Shown: positions 22,991-36,358, counted from the stretch's first letter. The stretch: DNA of 64,000 bases from Nyssa sinensis (GCA_008638375.1 CM018032.1:56341882-56405881); one strand, 5' to 3'. Notes: a model not told the origin generated them from the sequence alone. Translations and numbers: made by a program.

Positions 22991-23418
22991 AAATGAGAAA
23001 TGAAATTTTCCACGTCACTAAAATAACATTAGAAGGAGCAAAAGCGGCTAGGAATGAGGTCATACTCGTTGCCTGTTGGCTTCGCAACACATGGCAACCT
23101 GACAAACTACAAACTTGCTTACTCGTTTTCTCATCGCTTTCTCCGTTGCTCTTAAGTGCTGATAGAAGCTCAACGCCAACTCAAAATATTTGAAGGGTTC
23201 CTTTTTTTTTCTCGATTTCATCGATCCATCCAATGTAAATCCAACTTCCCCTCAAACCCTCATTCCTATCTTCCACCTCAGACTATCAATTCTAACGCTT
23301 CGCCAAAGGATAACAAACAGCAATATCAGTTAAATACTGATTGGGTGCTGAGGATCAGCTGGAAATATTTGTATTCGATCATTTTTCTGTGATTCATATA
23401 TAGTAGATACACATATTT

Positions 23419-26400
23419 ATGGCTCTTCACTCAACTGCTTTGTGCTTCAGTGGTGTGTCTTCCAGTCCCAGAACCTCTTTGTCGAATGGGTTCTCTGGTT
23501 CGGCTGTTTTCAGCAGGTGCGCCGTTAAAGCATCGGCCTTTTCTACTCCGCCTCTTCTCTCTTCAATTACGCCATGTCGACTGCGAGGTACTGATTTTTT
23601 TTTTTCTTTTAAGGAATTATATGTAGCTTTGATCTGGAATGACACAGTTTTTTTACCTTTCTGGTTTTTTTCCCTCTCTATTATGTTTGTGGATGTCTTT
23701 TATTTGCTGTGAATTTGTTTGCTTAGTTCTATTTGTATGTTCGAATTCTGGATTTTTTTCCTCTTCTGTTTAAGTTTCAAATTATGGAGCTTTTCGAACT
23801 CCTTGAATGGTTCATAGTTGTTTCCCTTTCCTTTTCTTCATCCCTAAATTAAACAGTTACTAATCTGTTTGTTCCTGTATCAAGGTCTGTAATGTTGTCC
23901 AATTCCCCTGAAATTTCTGCATATGTTTGACACAAATTATGTTTCCCAAAGAGAAAATTGATAAAACTTTTGGGCAAATCTAAAAAATACTTTCTGAATT
24001 TGGAAAAAAGTAACTGCCAAATTTTCCTCTCCAAATTTTACCTTTTCAGCACTCTTTTGAGGCATGGAAAAATTAATAGATATTAATTAATTATTCTTTA
24101 GATTTACATAGATAGCCCCAAATTATTTCTTTAATTAAATATCCCTCAATTAACTAAACTGGAATAATTAATCTTAAAGTGGTAAAATCAAGTGATCTAA
24201 GAAATTTAGTTAGATTCCTAATTGTTCAATGTAGCCAAGTACTCATTAATTAATTTTGCAATACTAAAGCAAAGCACAAAAATAAAGCACATGAGAGACA
24301 TCAGATCTAAGTGCAAAAACCCTCATGGGGGATAAAAACCCACTACTAATATAGAACAAAATCACTAATAAATTAACCTAATTAGAAGACACTAAATGGT
24401 AAACTTTGGTCACACTAACCATATAGATTAGCGCTAGCCAACCAATCCTGTTATCTTCTTTGTTTCGCTCTTGTCTACCTGTTGTCTTTATTAGTCTTAC
24501 TCTTGTTCCTTTACTGCAGTAACACTTTGTACCGATCACAATTTGACTCTGCAAATCCATTATACCAGTGTGCAATTGATTGTGTAGTGATCTAAAGATG
24601 TGTTCAAAGATGCTCTCTAGCACATTAGAAAGAATTCACAGTGTCTCTATGAAAAGAGACTATATATATTGAATCCACTCACAAAGATTAAGAAATCTCT
24701 CTCAAAAGGATTCCGTAGTGTCGTATGTGCTCTCTAGGTCATGTAGTTTTATGTAATGAATGATAACAACATTATTTATATAGGCAATTTCAAACCCTAC
24801 ACGAATTAGGAATGAACAACCAATCAAATTCTCACAATATGTCATTCATGTTCCGACAGGAAGGCTCACATTCGAACAGACAAGCTCATACAAACGGGAC
24901 AAGTTCTATCTAATTCAGTGTCGTTATTTTTCAACTCAACAAAGAGTCACTCATTCGAACAAGTATGGCTCTTGTTCAATTGAGACAAGCAATGTTTGGC
25001 GATCTAATTCAAAATTCCTTGTTTTATGAATTAACAAACCTAAGGGTTACTTTTAAAACAATCCTCTAGTCTTTCTATCTTATAGTCAAAACTAAAAAGG
25101 ACATAAGGTATGTGTAATGCAAAATGCAAGACCCTACAACTACCAATAATGAAAAATTAAATGCACACTCATCTTACACGTGCAATGCATGCTATGTGTG
25201 TGTGTTTATACCTTTCTTGTTAGAGTAAATCTAAAGTCTTTACATTATTGTAAAAAATACTTCGTCTTCAAAATACAGTGTTGTTGTTCGGTTCAGCTCT
25301 TTCAAGTCTTCAAGGATTGGATTGACTAGCACAAAACTTAACTTAGCCTAACCATTACAGACTCGTGACTTTTGGAATGAACTGCCAAACTCAAGTACAA
25401 TTTTCCTCACACTGATGAAATTGAAAATTTTCAGACTAGTCAGGAATTTAAATTTTTTTCCTTTCCACTTGCAAAAAGCATGATCGGTACCATAACTTGG
25501 AAGATGCCACACTTCGAGTTATATAGCTTTAGTTGCCATCTTTGATACATTGTTAAATGAGCTAGTATCTTCACCAACAATTTTGACTCTTTCCTTTTAT
25601 GTCATTTTTGACCAATAAAGAGAAGAAGATTGATGTTTTTTTCTTTTAGAGGAAGAAAAATGGGGAGTCTATTTGAAATTACATATTCTCTAAGCTGGCA
25701 GTGGATTAGTGCTGTTAGATTTGGTGGAATAACATAAAAGAGACAAGAAACAGAAAAGAAAGAGAGACGAGAGAGAAGGTAAAATCTAAACAACTACATT
25801 GTATTAGACTAAATTCATACTGAAACTAAACAAGAGAGCTCCTTATATAGGAGGGTGATGAGGTTGTACATGGAAAGTATAAATAAAGGAAACAAACTAT
25901 AGAACCCTAATACCACTAACATTACACAATAATATATACGTGGCGGTTAACCCTAACCCTAGTATCACAATAATATATAAGTAACCCTAATATACTTCTA
26001 ACACCCTCCCTCAAACTCAAGGTAGGAGGTAGACCAACTTGAGTTGGAAACAAAATCTAGACGTGGACTAGTGTACTTGGAGGCGTTGTGGCTGAAACAG
26101 AGATGTAACCCAAGCTGATATGGCGGCTGAGACAGAACCAGTGCTGCGGCTTGCTGAGACGGTGGAACAGACAATGATGAGAATGCTAGGGATGAACTGC
26201 TGCTGAGACGAAATCAATACTGCGGCTGCTGAGACGATGGGACCTGATGTGGGGCTGCGGCTGTGGCAGTGACTGAGACGGAATTGCTGCTTGCTGAGGC
26301 AGAACCGAAGAAATTGTCACTGCAGATGTGTCTGAATGAAGAGATAGGGCAAAAGCAGAAGGCTGGGTGGCAGAAGGCTGAAGCTGAGCACTCAAGGAGG

Positions 26401-29400
26401 CAATATCAGAATCACTAGCTAAAGAAGAAAGTTGCGGCTGCTGGGAACAGAAAGAAAGAGAGAACAACAGGGGAAGAAACAAGCGCACGGGTGGATCACC
26501 TAAAGCCCAATTCAAGCGGTGGTACAAGGATCCAGAACAAGTACAGGGGCAATGCACTGATGATTGACAGATGTGGCGAAGGTACAAGGCTGACAGATAT
26601 TCTGGTGGTGCAACAGTGAGTGAATAGGGTTGGGGCGGTGGAGGAACAAAGAACGAAAGCGGCGCAGAAGGAAGAGAGAAAAGGATGTAGAAGCAATTGG
26701 CGGCTCGGAGGAGCAATCGGCTCGGAGATCTGAAGCAGTAGCAGCAGCAGGAAGAGAAGACTGAACCGGATGGTTGATCGAATGTTGATGAACAGAGACA
26801 GTGCACCGATGACAAGTGCACATGAAAGAAAGGCATTCTTGATGCATGTCCCAACATCACATGATTTCTAAGAGTTGTCAAAACCTGTACAAGAGTTGTG
26901 ATTGCCCTTTTAAAGAAATAAATTATGGAAGCAGGCCAAAATAATTTAGTGAAAGGAATTAAAAGTAATAGATTACAATATATATTCAATCAACACTATG
27001 CAAGAATGAGAAGATTTTCATAACTAATTTAGATCTTTGCATATGATTCTAGTTTAATTGGAAAAGGCATAGAGACCAACATCGAGTAAATTCTTAATTG
27101 AATGATTACATGTACTTGGATTTTGCATATGACTCTAGTTTAATTGGAGAGGGCATAGAGACCAAAACTAAATTCTTAAATGAATGCTTATATGTACACG
27201 TGGACAAAGCAAATTGCATAAGCTGCATTCTGGAGAAAAAACTGTGCACTCCCTTATGAAGTCAATTGACAGGAGTATATTTTTATGATGCAAACGCCAA
27301 TCTTGTATTATGTGGTAAAGCTGACTCTGTAGTATGTTAGACACGTGAACATTTTTTAGGCGATTTAGGTCTCAATTAATCAACTAAATTAATTTTTAAT
27401 TAACTAATTGTCCCACCAAGTGCGTAGATAACGCCAAGTAATTTTTCTAATTAATTTAGTTAACTAGACAAGAATCATTGAACTAAACTGAAAATCGATT
27501 GTTACTAGATATATATTTTTTTTTTGATAAGTAAATAAATATTTAAAGATACTAGATATATAATTGATACTAGATTCCAAACACAATATGGTCAAGTGCT
27601 ATATAAAAGATATTACACAAACGTAATATTAAGCACAATAGAGAGATAAGAGAGAGAGAGAGAGAGAGACCAAGTCTTACGTGGGAAACCCTCTCGGGGG
27701 ATAAACCTCACACTTGCAAGAAAAATTCATTATGAATTTAATCCAATACGAAGATACATCGGATCTCGGAATACTAACTTAACTACAGTCCTTCGTAGTC
27801 TTCTACCGTTAGTCAATTTGTCCTCGGTCCTTTCCATTGTGATATTTTGTACTGCCAATTACATTTTCACCAACGATATTTTCACAACAGCTACATTTGC
27901 CACCAATCTGAATTCTTGCAGATCAACAAAAACTCGAGTTGTGGTAAACAATAAACGTAAGATTCAATCTTAATATGCAAAGACTCGACAATAACCTTTG
28001 TAAACAATGCACTATATAGAACCCTAATCTAAACATGTATTTGGGTTCAAGGATTCAAAAAGAGTATCAAGGTACTCAATAAACAGGCCTTGTTGAGGCA
28101 GCCACCCAATGCAAAATAAAGCTCTCTGTTGCACCCCATAAAGATTTCGCACTATAGGTATGTGTGTGTGTGTGTGTGTGCCCAAAACCTAATATAATCC
28201 GGATTTAAACAGCCAATAGAAATCAATGATTTTACCACATGCATTCGAACAGAAAAGGGGTCTCCATTCAGACGAGTCTCCATTCGGACGGAAAGGGTAC
28301 TGGAATGCACCTTTTTTGTTTCAACGGAATAACACGATAATTCCCATTTTTTTCAAAATAAAACATTTTAAGAAAATAAAATAAGTTCAGAAAATTTCAA
28401 AAACACTTCGTCCAAAAGTAGAATAGCCTCTAGTCAAAACTAACTCATACTTAAGGTCAACTTAATCATAGTAAAGTTCATATCTAAACTTAAGATAAAT
28501 CGTGCATGAGTGTGTGATGTCTAAGTGTGATTTACCTTTATGTGTATGATCTAAAGTAACGGATTGATCATAAAAACTCTTCTTCATATGTAAGAGTTGT
28601 AATACTAATACGAGTCTGGATACTGACAAATCTTCATCGATGCAAATTGTCTAAAAGTGAAAGCTACAAGAAGACTTAGTTTACCCTAACAATTATAGCC
28701 TTAGTATAGACTTTTAGAATAAATTGCTAGCATGTCATCATAAGTGGAAAATTTTACAACCATTGTTAATCAAACCTAACTTATGAAGTACGGATACTCT
28801 ATTTTGCTTCACGTATCTGGACACGCTCAGACATGTTCCGGACACCCTCAGGACACGCGAAAAAAGAGTGTCTCATCTTTCTAAATTTCGGACACGTCCC
28901 AGACATGTTGGGACATGTCTCAGACACGTTTTTTGAAATTTTTTTGGGATTTTTTTTTAAATTTTTTCCCTTCTTTTTCTCTTCTTCTCCACTATTTTTT
29001 TTATACACATAAATATATATAATAGTTAACAAATTTGTTTTGAAATTTGAATCATGAATGTTGATTATTAAATCAAATTTTTAAATTTTTATTTATTGAC
29101 TTTTTTATTTTGATATATTAATAATATTTATATGATTTGCGTATTTTTATGCCAATTTTGATTGAAATAATATTAAAATTTTATTATATAGGCATATAAA
29201 ATATATATATATATATATATTCAAAGTATCCTCAACATATCCGTGTCTTATTTTTTTTAAAAATACCGTGTCCGTGTCATGTCGTATTCGTGTCCCGTGT
29301 CCGTATCCGTGCTTTTTAGATCCTAACAATCTTTACATACTTTAAACTTAAACTTGTGTGATTAAGGGATAAAATCTGTACAAGTAAATTAATGGAAACA

Positions 29401-32077
29401 TTAAAAAAACACTTTGGAATTTTGGAAACAAAACTCTTTTAAAGGTGAAGATTAGTTGAATTAATGTTGAATACTTTATGGAACTGAGAACAAATTTTAT
29501 TTATGATTAGTTTAATTCAGTAATCATTTTTTTCTTTTGATATTACAGTTGATCTTTCCTTTGTCAATTTTATATGTTTTAGGAAAAGCAATTCCAAGTG
29601 ACAACAGGTTACCCGAAACAAATGAATTGCCACTTGTGGTTTGCTTTGGGGAAATGCTAATTGATTTTGTTCCAACTATAAGTGGTCTATCATTGGCTGA
29701 TGCACCTGCATTTAAAAAAGCTCCTGGAGGTGCACCTGCCAATGTTGCTGTTGGCATTGCTCGTCTTGGTGGTTCCTCTGCTTTTATTGGAAAGGTACCA
29801 GTTGGAATACATTCTTTTTATCTTACTGCTGTCTATGGTTTATGAAGATCCAAGAAAGCAGCGTTATTATTTTCTTCCCATGTGACTACTGTAAATTGCT
29901 CACAAACTCACAGCATGGTTACTGTAAGCAGTGATTTCGTTTATTGTGTTTCCTGAAGTTGTATAAAAAATAATAATAAAGTAAAATAATGGGAACTCCA
30001 ACCCAACTGACTTAAAGAAAAATCTGGACGTCATTTGTTTTTGACAGGGTCCAGTTCCTACCTTCTCTATTGTTTGTTCGGTTCTTCCACACCTGCAACT
30101 GTTCCCTGAAGTTTAATTTTGCTTTCTTTATATTTTTTTATCACCTGCAGTCTGCAGTGGTAATCACTACCGGAGGTTGTCGCCCCTAAGTGGGAAAAGC
30201 CTACTTAGTGAATACAATATTAGGGTGTTCATTTATCGAAAATGGATATAAAGGAATTCTGTCTTTTCCTGACACAGAACAGATTATTAAATTTCAAATC
30301 AAACTATGTTTGAACTCTGCTGCTTGACTTTCTGGTGTTTATGTATTTTATCAGCATAGAAATGTAGATATATAGTAAATATCCATTTCAACATGATAAA
30401 GCTGAAGCTTCTTTACAGCTGAAGCTCAAAAGCAATTCACCAGGTAGATATATAGTTCAAACCAGGAACCTGCCATCTAGCCCTGAACTCTGGATCAAAA
30501 ACCTAACCTTGTACTCAATTGAGACAATTGTCTGGTGACATCTATCAGCTGCTTCAGAGCTTCAAAACTACATTCTGTTTCAAAATTGTCACTTCGATAA
30601 CTGTTTATTACGTACTTATCAAGAAAGATAGTTGAAATAAAGAAAAAGGAAAGAATATGTTCCTTGTATTACTCCATCGGTTCATTTGTTTCTTATGCAA
30701 TGTGCACAGGTTGGTGAAGATGAATTTGGATACATGCTTGCTGATATTTTAAAGGAGAATAATGTAAACAGTGAAGGGATGCGCTTTGATCCTGGTGCCC
30801 GAACTGCTTTAGCATTTGTGACACTGAGAAGTGATGGGGAACGTGAGTTCATGTTTTATCGTAATCCTAGTGCTGATATGCTGCTTCAAGAAGCTGAGCT
30901 TGATTTCAATTTAATTAAGAAGGTATGTGAAGAATATTTTGGTACTTAAGTAGAAGGGAAAAATTTTATAAGAAAAAAAAAATTTTAAGCAAAAAAGAAT
31001 GAAAGAAGAGAAAAGAAATCTTTGAATGGAAACAATTACAGAACTAGGTGTATTTAATTATATTAGAATTCTAGTTGTTTAAAAAAATTTCAATATTACT
31101 TAAGTCACAAGTTCTTTAAATATTTGGATATGAGTTCTAATTATCAGCTTGTGCTGATATCATGATTAAGGGAAGTTAATCATCTTATTTGAAAATTCAA
31201 TGCCATGATTAATTTGAAACTTGAAAGTTATTTACATATAACCATGAAGGATACCGCCATATAAAAATTTTCCAAATCATGTAAATGTTTGCATGAATAA
31301 TACATTTTTCCAAACAAATGCAAATATTTTGGTAATTTCCTGATAATTATGAGAATTTCTAAACCAGTGCTTACTGATCCTTGTCATAAAGATACTTGGT
31401 TTTTTCAGGTAACTGTAGTTTATCCACCCAGAAATTTGCAGTATTTATCTAATTGTGTTCCATGTCATATTTGAGTTGATCAAGTGTCTAGTAATATGTT
31501 ATATCCTCTGGCAGGCAAAAATTTTTCATTATGGCTCTATAAGTTTGATTACAGAACCATGCAAGTCAGCCCACATTGCTGCAGCAAAAGCTGCAAAGGA
31601 TGCTGGTGTGATTTTGTCTTATGATCCCAATCTGAGGCTTCCGTTATGGCCTTCTGCAGAGGATGCCAGAGAAGGAATCCTGAGCATCTGGAAGACTGCT
31701 GATATTATTAAGGTAGTCCTTATAACTGCACAATGTTGACTTGCAACCTCTAAAAGCTTCATCCGTTTTTCTAGAGAATGGATGCATAACCAAATGCAAA
31801 AATGTAAATAGAAATACTGTCTTTGATTATTTTGAAATGACAATTACAGATAAGTGAAGAGGAGATATCTTTTCTAACAGAGGGAGAGGATCCATATGAT
31901 GATGCTGTTGTTCGTAAATTGTACCATCCAAATCTTAAATTGCTTCTTGTCACTGAAGGCCCAGATGGTTGCAGGTATTACACCAAGGTGAGCCCACAAT
32001 GATATGGAATTTTAACACTTAACCATGCTGAAACACCAAACTCATTGCTTTTCAGGTTTTCCTCCTCCTCCCCCCAC

Positions 32078-32125
<48 letters not shown>

Positions 32126-34502
32126 TTGTATGTGCATATGTATGAGCATTGAATAGATGTATTTAGTTTTTCCTATAATGGTTTATTTAAGTTGTTTTAG
32201 TTCCCTTTGATAAATAACAAAATTCACAGAAACTGTAACAGGAAGAAGTTAGGTAAGATTATCAGAAACTGTTGAGCTAGCATTGTGGCAAACCTTCCTC
32301 CCTTTTTGGATCAAACTCAAAAAATTCTTCTTTTGAAAGCAAGAATGGGGATAGTCATTCATTTATTTTGATATTGAAAATCAGATTTTTGAGATAGACA
32401 ATAAGTACTTCCAAAATGCCAACAAAATGTTTTGATACCACAAATCAGCTTTGCTTCAACTTCAACCATGATTCATTGGAAAATTTGGGCACTGAACTTT
32501 TCTATACTTGCTTGAGGAATAAGTCTATGATCAAGACGAGCCTCAATCATGAACACCTATATCCACCGGGAGGAGGATTGATTATGGCCTCACTATGCCA
32601 TATACATTTGAAGATATTTCATATTCTGGTTTATTGGAGAAATGAAAAGCATCGTAATTTGCGGAACGACCATCTGTATTCTTATCAACTCCACCATCAA
32701 ATGCATTTCTGAGGGATTTGCTCTCTACTTCCAAAATATTCACAGTAATCCATCAAAATCCTCTGGGGTAGTTATCTTGGGTGGAGGCTCTATATGCTGT
32801 GTTTCAATCTGTAGATCATAGGTGATTTATTTTGAGGAAAAAGATGCTATAAATTATATTTAAACAACCTTTTTTACCTCTGATCATATAATGTTTTAAT
32901 TATTTTCCATTGTTGGGCCAAAATATCGTCATACAATTCATGATAATGATTATTTTTCCTATTAATAATTGTGGATCTGAAGCTGGTTGGAGTTTTGTAT
33001 TTTTTCAGGAGTTCAGTGGGAGGGTTAAGGCTATGAAGGTGGATGCTGTGGACACGACAGGTGCTGGGGATGCTTTTGTAGCTGGAATATTATCACAGCT
33101 AGCTGTTGATGTCTCATTACTCCAGGTACTCTTTTTGGGAATACAAGAATATTTGTTCAGTGTTCTGTCTTATATATTCCTGGCAAATATCCTCTACTAA
33201 CGTAACATTTACTGTTCATGTGTTGAATGATTTGCCATTTTCTTTGTCATCACCCAGCTGTCCCCTTTCCATGGTCCTGTCCTTGGCTGCATCTTCCTTA
33301 ATAGATGTAAATGTGGTGGTGAACTCAACTAGTACAACAATGACTATAATGTGGTTCGATGGCTTGATGGTCAAAGGATTTGATTCTTGTGCCTGATTTT
33401 AATACTTGTGGGGAAAATTCTTTCTGGGAATTAATATGCTAGGACATTGTGTGATGTGTGCAAGCTTCAGAGTCTGATGCCTTCTGGTTTGTAGTGGTCT
33501 CAAATTCCTTTAATGGTACCATTAAGTGGCATAGCTCTTAACTTCTATCATAATAAACTTTTTGAGTGTTGATCTTGTGCATTTGTTTGCTCTAGTTTGA
33601 TTATCTTTATGAAACAAATAAATTAAAAAACGCAAGGAGTATATTTGGGAAGGAATAAACAAAATTATAGATGCTGAACTGAGGATACAATGTGTTCAAC
33701 ATCTAGTCCGTGTCAGCTATGAATGCACACACACAAACATACACCTCTTTTACACCTCCTAAAGATCAATTCCCAGTGTGTTATTTAGTTGAGTTTCGTG
33801 TGTGTGTAAGTGTGTATCAAGCTGGTAGTGTCGTGAAGTTTTTCAAAATATCTTGTTTGAGTACTTATCAAAAAAATATATATCTTGTTTGAGTAATACA
33901 TAAGGAGGTCCTGATGTTTGGTTTGGCCGTTAGAACACCATTTATGGCATGGTTTTTTTTTTCTTGGTTTGGGAAGGGCTTAAGTGGTACCTGATCTATT
34001 TTATTCAGCATTATCATTTAATTCTCTCATATGCTCATTTACCCAACATATTGTTTATGGCATCCTTTGTTTTGTGAAAACTCCACCATTATACGCGAAG
34101 CTTTCCATTTTTGAATAATTCAGGAATGATAACATGTTTTCCCCTGTTTTCCTTTGGTAATAATCTGAACTTCCATTAAATAATTTATATCAGTCTAATC
34201 CTAATAAACTTGAAGGTGATTCCCATTCCCAAGTAATACATACAGTGAATAATTTTTGGATCTGGAGTATGTAACCAGGTCTCTCTTTCCTTTTTCATAA
34301 CAATAGTGTGCCACTGAATTTGTCTGCTCAATAAAGTGGTGAGTGATAAATCTTATTATCTGTGCAGGAAGAGGACCGACTAAGAGATGCTCTCAGGTTT
34401 GCCAATGCTTGTGGTGCATTGACTGTGATGGAAAGAGGTGCAATTCCATCTTTGCCAACTAGAGAAGTCGTGCTGAATGCCCTACTCAAGTCGGTAGCAT
34501 AG
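23419..34502 (+). CDS. Plastid-type fructokinase (pfkB family), seven exons
   Basis: Exons 23419-23587, 29583-29794, 30710-30922, 31515-31712, 31850-31987, 33009-33125 and 34368-34502 all have GT-AG junctions and matching phases, giving 393 residues. The enzyme phosphorylates fructose with ATP to fructose 6-phosphate. Residues 1 to about 60 are rich in Ser, Thr and Ala with few acids, as in a chloroplast transit peptide ([20 protein letters not shown]). The kinase domain begins [14 protein letters not shown] (74-87), has the substrate-binding [18 protein letters not shown] (103-120) and the pfkB signature DTTGAGDAF (325-333) with the catalytic Asp331. Length and motifs match plastid fructokinases of dicots. 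Intron 1 is nearly 6 kb and full of repeats; the other introns are 137 to 1,242 bases. No broken codon is seen, so the gene should be functional. Confidence 0.96.
25713..26016 (-). mobile_element. Copia-type LTR and polypurine tract in fructokinase intron 1
   Basis: A 291-bp LTR-like segment (25713-26003) begins TGTTAGATTTGG and ends CTTCTAACA. On the minus strand it is preceded by the polypurine tract TTTGAGGGAGGG (about 26004-26015), which places it as the 3' LTR of a minus-oriented Ty1/copia element. The adjacent minus-strand sequence (26989-26186) is an open but serine-, proline- and glutamine-rich frame, perhaps leftover internal sequence. No second LTR was found. Confidence 0.55.
27516..27549 (-). 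mobile_element. Tiny 5'-truncated retroposon tail with 13-bp duplication
   Basis: TACTAGATATATA occurs at 27503-27515 and again at 27550-27562. Between them is a T-run followed by GATAAGTAAATAAATATTTA. Read on the minus strand this is a 3' end ...ACTTATC followed by a poly(A) tail. Confidence 0.6.
27649..27669. repeat. GA microsatellite
   Basis: Run of GA dinucleotides inside fructokinase intron 1. Confidence 0.85.
28161..28180. repeat. (TG)10 microsatellite
   Basis: Perfect TG repeat inside fructokinase intron 1. Confidence 0.9.
28785..29325. mobile_element. Dispersed repeat rich in GACACGTGTC-like motifs, copy 1
   Basis: It lies in fructokinase intron 1. Both ends are packed with variants of GGACACG/CGTGTCC (GGACACGCTCAGACATG near the left, CGTGTCCGTATCCG at the right), with an AT-rich middle. 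The outermost bases are an inverted pair, ACGGATAC and GTATCCGT. A second copy in the opposite orientation lies at 54670-55265. This looks like a non-autonomous DNA element of a type common in plants; I do not assign the superfamily. Confidence 0.55.
32081..32121. repeat. (TC)20 microsatellite
   Basis: Perfect TC repeat in fructokinase intron 5. Confidence 0.95.
33864..33879 (+). mobile_element. 16-base retroposon tail with 16-bp duplication
   Basis: ATATCTTGTTTGAGTA at 33848-33863 is repeated exactly at 33880-33895. The 16 bases between are CTTATCAAAAAAATAT, the same 3' end as at 27516-27549 but on the plus strand. It lies in fructokinase intron 6. Confidence 0.6.
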
Positions 34503-35489
34503 GTTTTCATCCAGTACTCTTTTTGACTATAAAACTACATTCCATACCTCCTCAATTTTTCAGAATGGTGATGACATTATGCAACATAATGCTCAAATTT
34601 GCAACAATTCAACATGAAATACTGTGTGTATCATACTCGGTTAATACGGTCTGTGATTTTTAGGAAGCTCTTTTCCTATATTATTCCAATCCTGCATATT
34701 ACTTTCGTCGGACCCTAATAACATAGACATGAAGATTTGGGAACAATACCAATGACATATCTTGTTTGTGATGTCTGTTTTTCATTTTATCCTGCAATTT
34801 CATTGTCCTGTTTTTGGTCAAAGCCAAGGAGAAATTTTGTTTGATAAGCAATGTAAAGGTCATTATAACAGCCATTGCCTTGGTGTAAAGGCCAATGCCA
34901 GGATCAGGGCCATCAGGCTGAACTTGGGTTTGGGATTACCATCAATTTTCATAGTATTCACAATTATTTCACTGATTATTCTGAATACACAGACATAATT
35001 AAATTGTATGTTTATTGTAAATCATATGCTATATTTCCTTATCACAGTGCTTTTTTAATACTAATAATTCCTCCCAAAAAAAAAATTCTCGATAGTCCTC
35101 AAATATTATCAGAAAGATTCTACCTAACTCAAGAAATTTTTGTATGAATCTGGTTCATGTGTCAAGCCAATCACAATTTGTTATGTGGATGAGTTATTTG
35201 GTTTCAAAGCGATAAAAGAAAAAATTGTCTAGTTAGCAAGTTGAAATTGGCTTAATTCATAAATTTAGTTCCTGAACTTAGTCCAGCCCAAGAATCACTT
35301 ATCTAACTCAAAAGGTTCAAATTAGTCTCTACATAGTCATGGTTTTAGATCTTTTGTATAATAGGTTGTCGAGTAACATTTTGTGCTTCTCCATACATAG
35401 TCATGGTATCAAATCTTTCAGCATGCTTCATGTTGGTTGTTGGGTTGTTGGTGTTTGATAGGTTTCCAAGAGATCCATATATGTAAGTA

Positions 35490-35641
35490 GGAAAATATTA
35501 TGTTTTTCAAATTTTTATTTTAAATAATGTGACAGATTTATAGTTAATTATATGATTTTAACTATTATTAATAATTTAATATTATCTTAATGTCATACTA
35601 TTTAAAATAAAAATTTAATTTTAAAAAGTGTAATATTACTC
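35490..35641. mobile_element. 152-bp MITE with 9-bp target duplication (Mutator-like)
   Basis: Inverted arms of about 45 bases (core TTTTTATTTTAAATA in both) bracket a short AT-rich loop. The element is flanked by identical 9-mers ATGTAAGTA at 35481-35489 and 35642-35650. A 9-bp duplication is characteristic of Mutator-like elements. There is no coding capacity. Confidence 0.75.
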
Positions 35642-35673
35642 ATGTAAGTAAAGTAAATAGCAGTCCTTACCTG

Positions 35674-35704
<31 letters not shown>
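35674..35704. repeat. Run of 31 A
   Basis: Homopolymer of A. It could be a retroposon tail, but no body is recognisable upstream of it apart from the MITE. Confidence 0.95.
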
Positions 35705-35706
<2 letters not shown>

Positions 35707-36003
35707 TATGCATAGGTGAATTGTGTACCCAGTAAACAATAATCTGTTATTTGAAGAGGTTGTTTGTCATTAAAGGAATAAAAATGTTTTTCTTGTCCAC
35801 TTGTCAAACTATTATTGGTTCCGGGAGACAAATCAATAAAATTTGTAGGTCGTATTGACTAATAATTTTACCGTGCGACAGTTGTGAAAGTATTATCCGT
35901 TGCTTTTGATAACGGTTGGACAGTAAAAAGCTGCATACTTGAGGCGCTCCGAAACTATAACCCCGAGGCCGAAGGCCGGCCATATCTCTTAGAAACCCTT
36001 CTC

Positions 36004-36010
36004 TTTATAA
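36004..36010 (+). promoter_or_regulatory. Candidate TATA box of the polcalcin gene
   Basis: TTTATAA about 95 bases upstream of the ATG, a normal plant promoter spacing for a short 5' UTR. Confidence 0.5.
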
Positions 36011-36100
36011 CTCAATTTCTAGATTATTGACTGAAAGCTAAAGCTTTATTGATCAAATTAATAAACAAAACCCGTTTCACATTACCATAACAAATCCATA

Positions 36101-36358
36101 ATGGCCGATGATGATCCTCAGGACAAGGCCGAACGCGACCGAATTTTCAAGCGCTTCGATGCCAATGGCGATGGCAAAATCTCATCGTCAGAGCTCGGGG
36201 ATGCTCTGAAAACACTTGGCTCCGTCTCGCCGGACGAAGTCAAGCGTATGATGGCTGAGATCGACACCGACGGCGATGGCTTCATTTCTTTTGAGGAATT
36301 CACGGACTTCCACAATGCCAACAGGGGCTTAATGAAGGATGTTGCTAAGATATTCTAA
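36101..36358 (+). CDS. Polcalcin (pollen two-EF-hand calcium-binding protein)
   Basis: An intronless 85-residue protein. Two complete EF-hand loops are visible: residues 20-31 (DANGDGKISSSE) and 55-66 (DTDGDGFISFEE). It begins MADDDPQDKAERDRIFKRF and ends GLMKDVAKIF, the standard start and end of polcalcins, whose usual length is about 85 residues. From memory it is very similar to birch Bet v 4. Polcalcins are small cytosolic calcium sensors expressed in pollen and are well-known cross-reactive plant allergens. All calcium-binding positions look intact. The ATG lies in AATCCATAATGG; a TATA-like box is about 95 bases upstream. A ~270-bp tandem array starts about 180 bases after the stop. Confidence 0.97.
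   Translation: MADDDPQDKAERDRIFKRFDANGDGKISSSELGDALKTLGSVSPDEVKRMMAEIDTDGDGFISFEEFTDFHNANRGLMKDVAKIF

Larger units (their letters stand above)
16660..23418. other. AT-rich intergenic DNA with non-autonomous transposons
   Basis: No gene is recognised. The stretch contains the inverted-repeat element at about 17150-18240, a hAT-like element at 21200-22366, a MITE cluster at 22690-22990 and a copy (about 18740-19150) of the repeat also found in the fructokinase first intron. From about 23000 the base composition changes toward the fructokinase promoter and 5' UTR. Confidence 0.6.
34503..36100. other. Intergenic region between fructokinase and polcalcin
   Basis: It contains the fructokinase 3' UTR (no clear poly(A) signal chosen), a MULE-type MITE at 35490-35641, a 31-base A run and the polcalcin promoter from about 35900. 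No gene is seen. Confidence 0.6.

Noticed and set aside
26186..26989. 267-residue minus-strand frame in fructokinase intron 1 as a gene
   Set aside because: Low-complexity Ser/Pro/Gln sequence next to a copia LTR and polypurine tract; more likely decayed internal retrotransposon sequence.
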